Below are positions 25,574-37,704 of a DNA stretch of 64,000 bases, piece by piece (the stretch's first letter is position 1; each line of letters begins with the position of its first letter). This stretch comes from Heliocidaris erythrogramma (taxonomy: Eukaryota; Echinodermata; Echinoidea; Camarodonta; Echinometridae). The DNA is taken from NCBI GenBank assembly GCA_025617745.1, contig CM046853.1, forward strand, positions 16,163,174-16,227,173, given 5' to 3'. Made by a program: the position numbers and the translations under genes. Below the pieces are notes generated by a model. The model was not told the origin of the DNA and did not search any database. It saw nothing but the letters and a program-made list of their open reading frames with translations.

Positions 25574-25673
25574 ATTTCTGTGCCTAGTCAATATTTTTCA
25601 TATTGACTAGGCACAGAAATAAGACTTGACAGCCAAAGTCTGTCAGAGTGTAATTTCTGTGCCTAGTCAATAT
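25574..25673. repeat. Perfect 21-bp-stem hairpin plus a third direct copy
   Basis: ATTTCTGTGCCTAGTCAATAT at 25574-25594 is followed by a five-base loop and its exact complement at 25600-25620. The same sequence appears again in direct orientation at 25653-25673. The flanks (CAGAGT before, TTCAT after) are also partly repeated, so an approximately 80-bp duplication is likely. Confidence 0.85.
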
Positions 25674-26746
25674 GGTTCATGCATTAGTTTAACAATGCAG
25701 CTTATAAAGAGTTTTGCAGAATATTGGTGTATAGAATATGAAAATGTGTATGTTGGCCTGCAGCGTATATGGGCATGTATAGCGGCAACATACATGTGAT
25801 GTGTATCCAACAAACCAAACAAGAATGTTATCCGTGCATGAATACGAAAAAATTGTTATCTTGGTTCAAATACAGGCTGCGTGTCTATCTTTTATTTCAC
25901 TTTCAGTTTCTGGGGTGCCTTCAAGGGACTGGCCAAATGTCACGAAAGCTGTAATCCTGTCTATTATCCCTCATCCTCCAATCTCATGACTGTAATCACA
26001 TTACACGTCTATCTAATATAATCAATAGACTGTCACTTGCAAATACATAATCAAATTGAATACCAGGATACAGGCAGACATAATGCTTCTTAAAATGTGT
26101 TCAAATGTCTAGGAGCAAAAGCTAATATGGTCACAGCATGTTGATGATTGAGTTTAATAACATATATGATTTTTTTTTTTTTTGGGGGGGGGGGTTGGGA
26201 AATAGTTACTTGACAGTTTGAAATAAACACTTTTTTTTTAAAGTGGCACGGTTAGGTGGTTTTGTTTTTGCTTTTTCATTGAATTATTGCACAACTCTTT
26301 GATTCCAAGACATATTATATTATATCAGAACTCCTCTATTATATTGAAGAACCTTGAATACAAACAACACATGTATTCCAATAATTAGCTTCAGTGCAGA
26401 ATTTAAAGGCTGAGTGAAAAAAATAGTTTTAGTGAAAATAACTATATTTTCAGAAAAATCCTTTTCCTTCAGCAATGTCTAGATATATATTTGTTGTCTA
26501 GATTTTGTTTCATAAAATTCTTTCTCTTGTTTATAATGTATGTGGGCAAATGATACTGGCAATTTTTCTATCACACTCATAGACACACAATCATTATTTC
26601 ATATAATTTACATAATTTTTTACAGCGAAGCAATATGAAACCACTGAAATCAGTTGATTTCAGAATAAATAAAAACGAGTAGTTTCATCATCAACCTCCA
26701 AAATTGTATGGAAGTAAGCCAACATGTAAGCTTTCACTGTATCTCT

Positions 26747-27129
26747 ACGGGGGGGATATGTCTCATTGAGGCCTGTACAGCATCCGCGTCTATGACTTTC
26801 TGAAATGCACCCTAAACAAGGATTTAAGTCGAAAGGTTTTTGATAGTTGATACCCTATTCACGGAAACCCGCAAAAAATTTCTGATTTTTAGATCCTTAA
26901 CAGGGATTTTTTAGATTTTGCATAGTATTGTACACCCTATTCAAGGACTGGTTCTTCTTGGCCCTTTTTTTGCCAAAAAGAAAGAGTTAAAGACAAATAT
27001 TTACTTTCCAGTTTTTCATACCCTAAACAAGATCCCCGGGTTACCCATATGGAGGTGAAAAAAACCCCCTTTTTTACTTGTTTTAATGGATGCGGATGCC
27101 GTACAGGCCTCAATGAGTGTACCCCCGGA
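26747..27129. mobile_element. 380-bp MITE with CTCATTGAGGCCTGTAC termini
   Basis: Inverted ends share CTCATTGAGGCCTGTAC and GCATCCGC (left from 26762, right ending near 27117), with G-rich and C-rich outermost bases. A short motif of the form ACCCTAAACAAG / ACCCTATTCA recurs four times inside. No coding content. Confidence 0.75.
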
Positions 27130-27423
27130 TACATATACATGTACATGTATCTCTACTTTTTATTCTGAAAGTAGGTATTAATATCACAAGTACCTACATG
27201 TATCACCTACATGTACCAGTATTTTTCTCAGGGAATTTCAATGGGAATAATGAATTTAATATATATATTCAGTATATACATAACGATTCCTGATTGTAAA
27301 AACTGAACAGCAGATTGCATTTCAAGGGCTATTGTTCAGTTTTATGACAATTAGAATTTAAATATTTATGATGAATTTTGTACAGCCTTTGTTTTCTTTC
27401 ACAATAGCCTGCATGTACCCCCC

Positions 27424-27823
27424 TGTTCAGACGCTATTCAGTTTATACCGAAACTCGATAAAGAAACGACGTATAAAGAATCATCGTATAGCTAACGGGT
27501 CGTTCAGACGCATATTGCGACCGTCGTGAAAAAGGTGGTATAGATGCGCGTGTTGTTATGATCACGCGGTATCCGCTAGCCCCCCTGCCTGGATTTCCTC
27601 TTCCACCTTTCACGCGCGCTCCCGTTAAGCCCCGCCCAGTTATACCGTTCTATGGTCGCCATACGTTCAGACGGACACGGAACAGTGATTCTTTATCGAG
27701 TTCTAGTTCGAAACGATGCTCTGACCCTCGTTTCGCTATACGTTGTTTCGTTAGTCAGCGTTCAGACGCAAAATTTCATCGTATAGCTATACCGTTTTGG
27801 TATAGATTTTTAGCGTCTGAACA
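27424..27823. mobile_element. 400-bp MITE with TGTTCAGACGC termini
   Basis: The ends TGTTCAGACGC and GCGTCTGAACA are inverted. GTTCAGACG also recurs inside (near 27503, 27663 and 27768). It is GC-richer than the surrounding intron and related to the copy at 12846-13286. A possible CCC duplication flanks it. Confidence 0.75.
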
Positions 27824-29739
27824 CCCTGTACATGTCATGTACAATGTAGATTACATACATGTACATGTACATTTGTAGCCGTTTTCAAACATTTCAAAAT
27901 TATATAGCCCTGGTGCAGAACAACAATTATCAATGGAATACCAGCCAGTTTGTTTTGAAATACCAACAGATTTTTAGCTCTGTGCGTGCGTGCAATCATC
28001 ACAATGGCAAAACAAGGAACCTAAATTTGCACCTCCATTTTGGTGATTTATGAGCTAAAACTTCCTAAATTAACTAATTTATAGTTAGAAATGATCACTA
28101 CTGGAAATGATTGTCTGAAAAAATTCTGAAATTTGATGTCTGTTTTGTCGAGTCATAGCAACATTTTGAAATGAAATCGTCCAAAAACTACATGTATGTG
28201 TCTATTTTTTTCTGACATTAGTCTACCTTTACATAAATATTCATGAAACTTACATTAATTTCCTTATTCGGGGTGTATAGTCCATATTTATTTCTTTGCA
28301 GAGATATTACATCTTTTTAACACGATATCTTTCAGCAATTTGGAGCAGCAGATTGTGCATGCGCATGGCCGATGGACTGCTCACTCACTCAATTGACACA
28401 GCACAGGCGTACACAGATTTCAACACGTGGGACAAGGTTGTAATATTTTTCTGCTACATGTATGTCAGCCTTGGCGATTTGACATCGAGATCCTTTTTGC
28501 TGACACATCTCTATGCAAAAAATTCAGCTCAAGTACATAAATGTACCATACGGTTGTAGAAAAATATACCATATATGTATACTGATTCATCCGTGATTTT
28601 CTTGCGAATCTAACAAAAGTGAGGAATTTTAGAGGAAGTTTAGCAGGTAAAGTTTTCTGTTTATAACCGAGGAAATATCGCTAAAAGTTCATATTTTCTG
28701 TTGGTCAAACTTTTAATTTTGCAGTATTGTTGTGAAAGATACATCTACATGTTATATTCAATCATTTTTTAAAGTTTAGGTCTACAAAGTGGTGTTTAAT
28801 ACATTTTTTGGGGGGCTTGAATTTGTTAACAACATTACGTAGATTGTGGGAAAAGCAAACTGGTGAGGTCAAAGGGGGTCAACTCAATGCAAACTTGTTC
28901 ACTAATTATAGTGCTGGTCTACCACTCGATAGATTCAATATGCAGTTCTATATAACTGCTAGATACAACATTGATGCAGATGGAGTATGCATTAAGACTC
29001 ACTCACTTTAAGACTATAGAACATTTAGCAGATATATATTTTATGCATTGTCATCCTTCACAATGCTCTCGTACATTCAACTCGAACCATATTTGGTATC
29101 AAATTCACCCACAGACACAGTGCAGATAGAGTGGATATGAGAGCTGCATATTTGAAGACCAACAAAAGAGTTACAAGTACATGTACATGTACATGTAGGT
29201 ATGCATTGGTGATTGAAGTATGAATTTCAACATTCTTTCTGGTCACATACAATGGTGACTGTTTCATTTGCATTAATTGTCAAATCAAGGTGCCTCACGG
29301 GTTGAATCGAAATCCAAACCATTTCTATACTATAATCATAAAATTTATGAGTTTATCTCATCACCTACTGGTGCAATATACAAATATTGTTTAACATAAT
29401 TAAATATACATGTACATGTAAGAACTGAAAAGGGCAGCCAGATTTCATCGCGGCCCATACCAAGGTCAATTCTTAATTTGGAAGTGAATTGCTATAGAGA
29501 AAGATTGTCTGCAATATTTGGTATATAAAATGACAGTATTTGCAATTACAGGGTATATGCCTTGCTTCTACTCAACTTCCATCCTTGGAATCTTATTTTC
29601 AAATTAATCTATTCATCATTACATGTAGCTTTTAATTTGTATAAAACACACAAATAAAACAATGTTAAACAAGTATGCGCTGTGGAAGCTGGGATGCATG
29701 CTCTGCTACCATGCAATAATACACATTATTATTACCCGC

Positions 29740-30010
29740 GCTGATAAAATCGGCAGGGTTATGTAAAGGGCTCCATATGTTTGTTTGTTTGTTTGTTTGT
29801 GTACAGGATAACGGATTTGCACCAAATTTCCAGGGAATGTTCGGATAGTGACAGGAAAGAATCGATTAGATTTTGGTGATGATCGGTTGACCCCTGCAAA
29901 TTCTGTGTAACCTTGTAGTTTTGACCCCATAGTATAGTATTGCAACTACTCTGTAGCGCCGCTGAGGCGTGGGTCTCCCGCCTTTGACGGCCTTTCTAGT
30001 TATCTATATA
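29740..30010. repeat. Dispersed repeat with (TTTG)n and GGTGATGATCGG block
   Basis: A (TTTG)5 tract at about 29777 is followed by GGATTTGCACCAAATTTCC, TTTTGGTGATGATCGG and GCGCCGCTGAGGCGTGGG. This block looks like a widespread dispersed repeat of invertebrate genomes. I recognise it by appearance only and cannot name its class. Confidence 0.4.
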
Positions 30011-30362
30011 AGGCATTTTAGCCGCACATTAAAGATGCATATTTAAGTCTGCTTGATTTGCACGTGCAATATGAGAGGATATTGCACGGAACACTGAATT
30101 CCCCATAGGCTATATTACTAGACTTGCCGTGCAATATTATGCCATATTTTGTCTGGTCTGTTTGCGTGCGCGCAAATAATGCAACGCATACACACATACG
30201 CACATGACGTCATAAAGAGGTTAAGTCAATTATGATGAGGGCATAGAGTTACATGTAACTCTATTAAGTGAATGTGTTTGGTGAAATGATTTTAATTAAG
30301 TTCTAAATCATTTTCCTGTAGGGTATAGATAATAATAATTAAATTGGATAGCTTTATTTCAT

Positions 30363-30460
30363 GGAATACCAGAAAATATTACACTTGTTAGGGCCAATAT
30401 TGCACTCATCTTCGATTCATGCAATATTGGCCCTAACTCGTGGAATATTCTCTGGTATCC
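30363..30460. repeat. Long hairpin, about 41-bp stem
   Basis: The left arm (30363-30404) and right arm (30420-30460) pair over about 41 bases with roughly six mismatches, including TTAGGGCCAATATTGCA. The loop contains CTCATCTTCGATTC. The GTGCAATAT motif also occurs just upstream at about 30063 and 30132. Confidence 0.85.
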
Positions 30461-31506
30461 CATTCAGAGCCATCCAATATAATATCAATAAAATAATATT
30501 TCATGTGATGCAATTATGCCAGTATATGTACAGTAGGATGTGCTTACAAACACCCCATATTATTATGGTTTTCTTTGTGCTGTCTTAACTGTATCGTAGA
30601 GTAATGTATTTTTGTACAAATATGAACGTAGTTTGTCTATCAGAAGTGGTATATGGAAGGGAAAAAATTCACTGATAAAAAAATTATTAAATTATGTGAA
30701 GATGTAAATTGTCAAATGTCAAGAACAGGCTTTTACTTTCAATGGCAAGTTAAGAGTTGAGAGAGAACTGTTTTATCACAAATAATTTTGAGTCCTGATG
30801 ATGCTGATATAAACAGGAAGTGGTGATTTATTGATTAACAATTTTACTTTCTACCTCACCAATTTCTCAATCTCTAAACCAAAAGCTTCCTGTTTGCTCA
30901 AAATAAACTGATATTGTCTATCATTTATCATGCACAGTCACACTTACATGTAGAGTTAAGCTCAGAGAGGACACTTAACTCTCAGAAAGATTGTTAGATG
31001 TGCCATACTAATCTACTTTGCTTCCTTCGTACATTGGGTTTCTAGTTTTGATTGCTGCACATGACAAAACTTCTCAACAATATAACAGAAATTACACTTG
31101 CTAATAAGTTTTGATTAGAAAGATCATTAGATCTGAAATGCTTAGAAAGCTTTGTAAAGCCATGATGAATAAATAATTTATAGTATGCTCCATGAGTATA
31201 CGGATGTTTCTAGGGCACATACTGCACAAATGAATAGATCACCTACCAAACAATTTTCCAGACAGAAATGGAAGATACCATGTACATTTAATTCCAAATA
31301 ACCATATTCTGAGTAGCAGACAAATTTTGAACAGCATGTACATGCAAATTTTTTTTTTAAGTATCAAAGGGAATGAACCTACAGTGTAATTCCAAATGTA
31401 CTTTGTGCCTTCCAGTCTTGCCATTCTAACATACGATTTAATTCAACCGTAGAAATCTAGGTATGAAGGTGATTGTATTCTCCTATTGTCTCTAGCTATT
31501 ACTTAC

Positions 31507-31664
31507 TATGATGCAGAATCGTTGAGTTGATACTCTCTGGACCGGCTAAAGCATGCTTGGACACCAGAGTCTGCCCATAACCGCTTCATGACCGCTGCAA
31601 GTTCAGTGCTGAGTTCACCTTCTTCTGCCTGCCCAGCAAGGGCAAATAATTGTCTTGCATCATC
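31507..31664 (-). CDS. GNAI: GNAI coding exon 4 (helical domain)
   Basis: This 158-bp exon encodes 52 residues, from [19 protein letters not shown] to [11 protein letters not shown], plus two bases of a Tyr codon completed by exon 5. It makes the rest of the alpha-helical domain, including the conserved [10 protein letters not shown] segment that contacts the nucleotide cleft. The DDARQLF start separates Gi from Go. Splice sites are a TTTGTAG acceptor and a GTAAGT donor. Variable positions ([15 protein letters not shown]) lie in the loop region that also varies between vertebrate Gi paralogs. Confidence 0.96.
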
Positions 31665-33516
31665 CTACAAACAAATTTAAAATAAAGAAAGGCAAACAAA
31701 ACATATCAGTTAACAAAATAAGAAGAGAATTAAAATAAAATACAAAAATTAAAAAATTGCAATGACAATCCTACTCAAAATTCAAATTTGTGTTAAAACA
31801 TGTACAAAAAGTCTTTAAAAAATTCAAAATAACACACAATCCAATTCATGTACATGTCAATGTCAAAGAGACAAGAGAATCAAACTCAACATTAAAAAAA
31901 GAAAAATAAAAGAAGGAAGAAACAACCAAATACATCATGATTAGGGTGGTTACAGCTTACAAGTAAAAATCAGTTAATTCAATTATATGAAAAAAAGCTT
32001 TTCAAAACATATGAAGGTAAAACCCACAAAGTCAACTTCCTCATTATGCTAGGAGGCCAACAAGGGCTGAAAATTGAGGCACACTGTAGGGTAGGACACA
32101 TAAAATTTGCACTTTCAACTGTTGTTCAAAATGTATTGTTATGCATCCACATGTGTATAGGCCTCCCCTATAGTAGTTATTGGAAAATCAAGCAAGGCAA
32201 ACAAGTTACTTATGTAAATATACGGAAAGGTTGTACGTGTACATGTATGTATATGTACATGTAGTTGTCAACACTGCTACATAGAATTCTGTAAATGTAT
32301 GTACATGTACATGTAACATGAATCCCCCCATTCATGACCAATACTTAGTACATTACATGTGATCGAAGTGTAGGTACATGTATGTTTCTTTTGATTCACT
32401 ACAAGTACAAGTATAACAGAAGTATGCAAAATGACAAAACCCAGTTTTCCCTTTAGGGAAGTCTTCCAAGCAATAAATCCAGGATGACTACAGGCTGATA
32501 TGTATACCGGTACATGTACATGTTCAAGTACATGCATGCATCTGATACACATATTTATTTGGTCCTACTGTATCTACATGTAGGCAAACTTGGACTCTGA
32601 TCCATAAATAGTTCCTTATATCATCTCGTCTTCCCTATAAATTCAATGTTTATATTTCCAGCGAAGAACAAAGAAGTCAGATAAAGAATTCCAACTGGTC
32701 TGTAATAAACCAGTTGGTTATCAATACAACTTACGAAGCATTTAGTTAATGGCCCTCTAAGTACAGCCTATACATATACATGTACATTACATGTACAGTA
32801 CATGCACATGTCCAATGTACATTGTACAGGCAGGTGTAAATGAAGGCACGGCATTGACCAAAACGAGAGAAGTTACCTTTGTAGTTTCTACAAATATACA
32901 TATAAAGAGATTTGACTGTCTTACATGATTTTCCATCCCTCCTTATAAAGCCTTTATATTTCTAATAATAATTTCAAATAGATGCTTACATTCTTAAAAT
33001 ATACTTTTTTCTAATTAAGGCTCATTTTCTTTAATTACAAATAAAAAATAAATAACAAATAGTAAACTATATAAATAAAGCTTTATCCCTGTGAGCATGT
33101 AGTGAAACAGTATAAGTATCAGTTTCCCTACACTTGCTTTGCAATTTCGAATGCAGTATGGGCATATTGAGTTAAAAACAAAATGGCGAAGAGCCCATGC
33201 CTGCATATTGGATTCACCCAGCATGAATTTGCATGCACGAGTACGCAGATACTTCTCTAATTGCACCTTGGCTACATATACACGTAGCTCGCTGCATCGC
33301 ACACCGTCTATGCATTAAGTAGATGAACTTGATCTCATCTCGTCTCTTTTCCATTTCATACAATTTGCACCACCACATTTTTCAAAGATGTTTTATGGTC
33401 TGGGATTTTTAAGCAACCCTTTTATACATGCACAATGTACATGTACATGTGTCATGGAAACGGAAGAAAAGGAAAATGCCGATAACTTTTTTTACAGATA
33501 CATGATAAACCAATAA

Positions 33517-33612
33517 AGTTAAAGGAAAACTCAACCTCAATGGTAAGTTGATCTGAAAGAAAGTATGAACAAAATCAGACAAGCAATAAGAAAGTTATGA
33601 ATTTAGAAAGCT
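33517..33612 (+). mobile_element. Short MITE of the TTAA / AAAGG family
   Basis: Starts TTAAAGGAAAACTCAACC and includes AGAAAGTTATGAATTT, then GCTTTAAAGG. The layout parallels the ends of the element at 37705-40391 (TTAAAGGCCAAGTCCACC, then AGAAAGTTATGG). Probably a truncated relative. Confidence 0.5.
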
Positions 33613-33884
33613 TTAAAGGGTACCTGAGGCCTGAAAAAATAATTTGTGTATAGTTAGCTTACACAAAATTAACCCCAGAAAACTTAACAAGACATTCAAC
33701 GGTGACAGCATACAGGAGATATTGATTTTTGAAATTAAATACCCCCCAAAAATGATATAAATAAGACTTGAGCAAAGACTAGTCGATCGATCACAATAGC
33801 TCACCAAACGATATATCGATTCAGGAACGGCTTCACTTTCAATTTTCAATTCGATAAATGAATTTTGCGACTTAGTTCTATTTT

Positions 33885-34721
33885 ATTTGTTGTTTCATTT
33901 GGTCTGTAGATTCTTTGTAAACATGCGCCAAACCAATATTCTATTCGATTAAACGTTTAGTGTTGAATACATGTACTTGATTCATCTGTTGGTTTGTTTG
34001 AGTTGTAGATTCTCCATAAATTACGTGCCAACTGAATTTTCAGTTCGATAAAACAGGTCGGGTTGTATACTTCATCCAATAGATGTTTTATTTGGGTTGT
34101 ATATTATCCATTAGTTACGCGCCAAATCAACTTCCAATTCGACAAAAAAAAAAAACATTTTGCGTTGTATACTTCATCCACTTGATGTTTTACATGTATA
34201 TGGGTTGTATATTATCCATTAGTTACGCGCCAAATCAACTTCCAATTTAATAGACAAAAAAAAAAACATTTTGCGTTGTATACTTCAATTATTTCATATT
34301 TTATTTGGGTTGTATTTTATCCCTAAGCTAAGCGCCAATCAATTTTCGATTCGATATATGTATTTTGCATCTTATTTCTAATTTACTTCTTGTTTCATTT
34401 GGTCTGTAGATTCTTTGTAATTTATGCGCCGAACCAATTATATATTCGATATTAACGTTTTGTGTTGAATACTTGATTCAGTTTTTGTTTTATTTGGGTT
34501 GTAGATTCTCTATAAATTACGCGCCAACTTACAATTTTCATTTCGATAAACACATTTTGCGTTGTATACTTCATTTATTTCATATTTTAATTGGGTTGGA
34601 TATTATCCCTAATTTAACCGCCAAATCAATTTTCGATTCTGTATTTTGCATCTTATTTCTAATTTATTTCTTGTTTCATTTGGTCTGTAGCTTCTTTGTA
34701 ATTTATGCACCGAACCAATTA
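33885..34721 (+). repeat. Tandem array of about 95-bp units
   Basis: About nine units share TTTCATTTGG or TTTTATTTGGGTTGTA, then ACGCGCCAAATCAA and TTTTGCGTTGTATACTTCA. Unit starts are near 33887, 33993, 34083, 34190, 34298, 34389, 34487, 34583 and 34670. Units at 33887, 34389 and 34670 share GGTCTGTAG, hinting at a higher-order period. Unit length drifts from 87 to 115 bp. Confidence 0.85.
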
Positions 34722-34873
34722 TATATAATAATAATAATAATATTGGATATTTATATAGCGCTCATATCCACCGTGAATGGTGCTCAAGGCGCTCCAATAT
34801 TACCCCGGCTCTAGCTAGGCTACCGATTTCGGTGCTCACAGCATTCAAGGAAATAATTCCTGCCGGTACCCAT
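34722..34873 (-). mobile_element. 5'-truncated SINE copy
   Basis: Reverse-complemented, it matches the 3' half of the SINE at 36456-36762: ATGGGTACC, TTCCTTGAA, AGCCGGGGTAATA, GCGCTATATAAAT, then an (ATT)n tail. The tRNA-like head is missing. Confidence 0.8.
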
Positions 34874-35751
34874 ACTAAAATGACCTGCATGTATGTTACC
34901 TTTTCTGTTTTTATTACTAATCAAAACATTTTCACCTATGAAAATTATAAGAAAGAAACTTAGTTTTTGTCAATCACTCAGATAATGTATTAAAGATGTA
35001 TGTGTATACATGTACATGTAGGCCTACAGCAAGATACTCTGAGCTGGCTTTGAACTTTTCAGTATTCCTAAAGGCTACAGATGATGCACTTCTTGCACCT
35101 CACTGAACAGGGGCCTACACAGTAATGTGTATATACATGTACTTTGAGCCGTTACGTTATTCACTCACGCTCCCTCAAAATCCTTCAAAATATTACCTGA
35201 ATAGAATTGTGAAAATATGCCTATTTGCTTAATATCATCTTAGCAAGGAAGAACTGAACAAAAAAAAATGAAACCTATTTATAATATATAAATGTACAAA
35301 TTGCTGCATAATGCAAAATTACATGTACTGTACTTATAGGTGGTCAGGAAGTGTACTTTATACTCCCAGGAAATGCGGCTTACTTCAAGCACAGAGCTAC
35401 ATGTACATGTAGTACTGGGTTGGTCAGTATCAGTCTGTATTGGGTCTGCCCTCTACATATGTACAGGAAGGCAGGTACATGTACACGTACTTGACTAGAG
35501 TATTACTCTGATGGTACTACAATTTAAAAGAAAGGAAATCTCACACACGTGTATACATTTGTATGTTTTGCACATCTGTCACACACTGCAACGTATACTT
35601 AGACACATCCAAATGAAAAAAAAGGAAAGTCTTGCAATATTACAGTATATGATAGAAATATTACTTGTCATCAGTCCACACAATCTGTGACTCACCATCT
35701 GCAATTCCTGGTCAAGAACATAATTAGAGATCAATTACACTTATGTTTTCA

Positions 35752-35778
35752 AATTCAAATTCAAATTCAAATTCGTAT
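35752..35778 (+). repeat. (AAATTC)n microsatellite
   Basis: Four to five direct copies of CAAATT hexamers. Simple repeat. Confidence 0.85.
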
Positions 35779-35834
35779 GTATTGTTGTTTATCACACTAC
35801 CGGTATTTATGTTGGCCTACATGTAGTTTATTAT

Positions 35835-35997
35835 ACAAATAATGAATGTTTATGAGTGCAATGGACAGAATATTTCATGAGGTGAAAGATGAAAAGATCC
35901 ATTCAACGAGGCGGAGCCGAGTTGTACGGATCATTTCATCTTTCACCGAATGAAATATTCTGTCCATTGCACGAAAGAAAAAACATTCATTATTTGT
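35835..35997. repeat. Long hairpin, about 75-bp arms
   Basis: Arms run from ACAAATAATGAATGTTT inward through GTGCAATGGACAGAATATTTC and GGTGAAAGATGA, with the complement on the other side. The loop region contains CAACGAGGCGGAGCCGAGTTG. A short ATATGACACC / GGTGTCATAT pair at 36001-36010 and 36290-36299 suggests it is part of a larger element reaching about 36300. Confidence 0.85.
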
Positions 35998-36455
35998 TTT
36001 ATATGACACCTTAAAATAGCTATCCTTCTCATTTGACATTTTATGAATTAAGAAACAAGAGTGAAGGGACTTACACTATAGCCTAATTGATAGTCGTATG
36101 CGCGCTGCAAAGGCAAGTCGTTTTTGCGTATGTAGTAGACGCGTTGGTGGTCGCGAGTGCAATGGACAATTTCGTATGGATCCAAAATTGCACGGTGAAT
36201 GGATCAAATTTGCACGATTGATGACGTCATTGTTCAATGGGACAAATGATCAACATCAAACAACCAATCAAATGGCAAGGATCTAATTAGGTGTCATATA
36301 AATAAGAATAGTGTATTGTACATGTAAATAGATACAAAAAAAATATATATACTGGTATATAAATAAATAAATGTAAATAAATAAATTAAATATAATTATC
36401 ATAATAGTAAAAAATAATTTTTTTTAAATGCGGGAATATGAAATATGAATAAATA

Positions 36456-36762
36456 GAGGTGTCGTGGTCTAGTGGATACGTCACCGGACTGTGGCTCACA
36501 TGGTTCGCGGTTCGAATCCCGCCACGGCGCTAATGTCCTTTGGCAAGACATTCATCTACATTTGCCACTCTCAACCCAGGTGAAGTAAATGGGTACCCGG
36601 TAGGAAGAAATTCCTTGAAATGCTTTAGCGCCTATTATGGCAGCTCGGCTAAAGCCGGGGTAATAATGTGATACTTTGTATTAAGCGCAGTAGAGTATAT
36701 CCATATAGTGGCTGCGCTATATAAATGGGCATATTATTATTATTATTATTATAATAATAAAA
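36456..36762 (+). mobile_element. tRNA-derived SINE, full-length
   Basis: The head (about 36459-36531) folds like a tRNA. GTGTCGTGG pairs with CCACGGCGC, the A box is TGGTCTAGTGG and the B box GGTTCGAATCC, both pol III promoter elements. A tRNA-unrelated body follows (GGGTACCCGG, AGCCGGGGTAATA), then GCGCTATATAAAT and an (ATT)n tail. It is a retroposon mobilised by LINE machinery in this class. It is not a working tRNA gene, since the head has several mismatches and is fused to the body. Confidence 0.9.
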
Positions 36763-37704
36763 AGGTGAATGAATAAACCAGTTCGTAAATCCAATCTGAG
36801 CATGAGCAGATATAGGTCATCTGTGACAAATTCTAAAACCCGCTGAAACAAATACTTGATTAATGGTGCATTCCATGATACCCAGGTGGAAGTATTCTTC
36901 TCAAAAGGGGGAATAAAAGCTATTCATGCGGCACAGCTATCACTTTGAGAGTAATTATTCTAAAGTGCACAAGGTTGGACCTCACCAAGTTTAAAATATC
37001 TGGATATTTGGGGTCATTTGTGACATGTGCCAACTACGAACTGGTTTATTCGTTTACTACTGTATGTACTGTACAGTGTGGATAACTTTTAAACTTAATA
37101 ATGAACAAATTAAAATGCCTCACTCACTGTAATTTCTCATATTGCAATTTGATCTTTTTTAAAGCAGTTGATTTAAGAATTTCTTGGGAGAATCAAGTCT
37201 ACCATCGCAAAGCAGAATCAATTACAATGTACAACGTACACGTATTGCACTAATTGCAATTTACACATTACCAAGGTCATATAAACTCCATGGAAAACTG
37301 ATCACAAACCCATAATCCTCCATAGAGTAATGTAGTATTCATTTTTTAAATAGCAACTCACAACATATGATTGAAAGGACCAGGTAGCCTTGTTGAGGTT
37401 CTGGTTAAAACAGGATAACCTGACAATGCCCTCTCTTCCTGATTCCTACTGGTTCTGTCTCAGTCTGACAATGATACAGCATTACATAGTCTGGGCGTTG
37501 TCAAGAGACCAAGTTTATAGTGATTTGTATTAAAATCCAACGTTCCAATTACCGGTAATGTTGAGATTTTTTACAATGAAAACATGTGTGTGATATACTT
37601 GGGTTTTATTTTTGTACATATACATGTACCTGTACTTGAGCAAAAATGTATTCCCAGTTCTGCATGAAATGTGTCTTTCATTATTGTTTTCTATTTTCCT
37701 TTAA

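Larger units (their letters stand above)
24370..31506 (-). other. GNAI intron 4
   Basis: A 7.1-kb intron. It contains small elements at 24534-24723, 25574-25673, 26747-27129, 27424-27823, 29740-30010 and 30363-30460. The remaining stretches, including 25674-26746, 27824-29739 and 30461-31506, show nothing beyond ACATGTA clusters and short homopolymers. Confidence 0.85.

Noticed and set aside
33885-34721. CRISPR-like direct repeats
   Set aside because: Units have no constant repeat with variable spacers, drift in length, and lie in a eukaryotic intron; it is an ordinary tandem array.
36459-36531. A possible functional tRNA gene
   Set aside because: It has A and B boxes but several acceptor mismatches, is fused to a SINE body and has an (ATT)n tail; it is the head of a retroposon.
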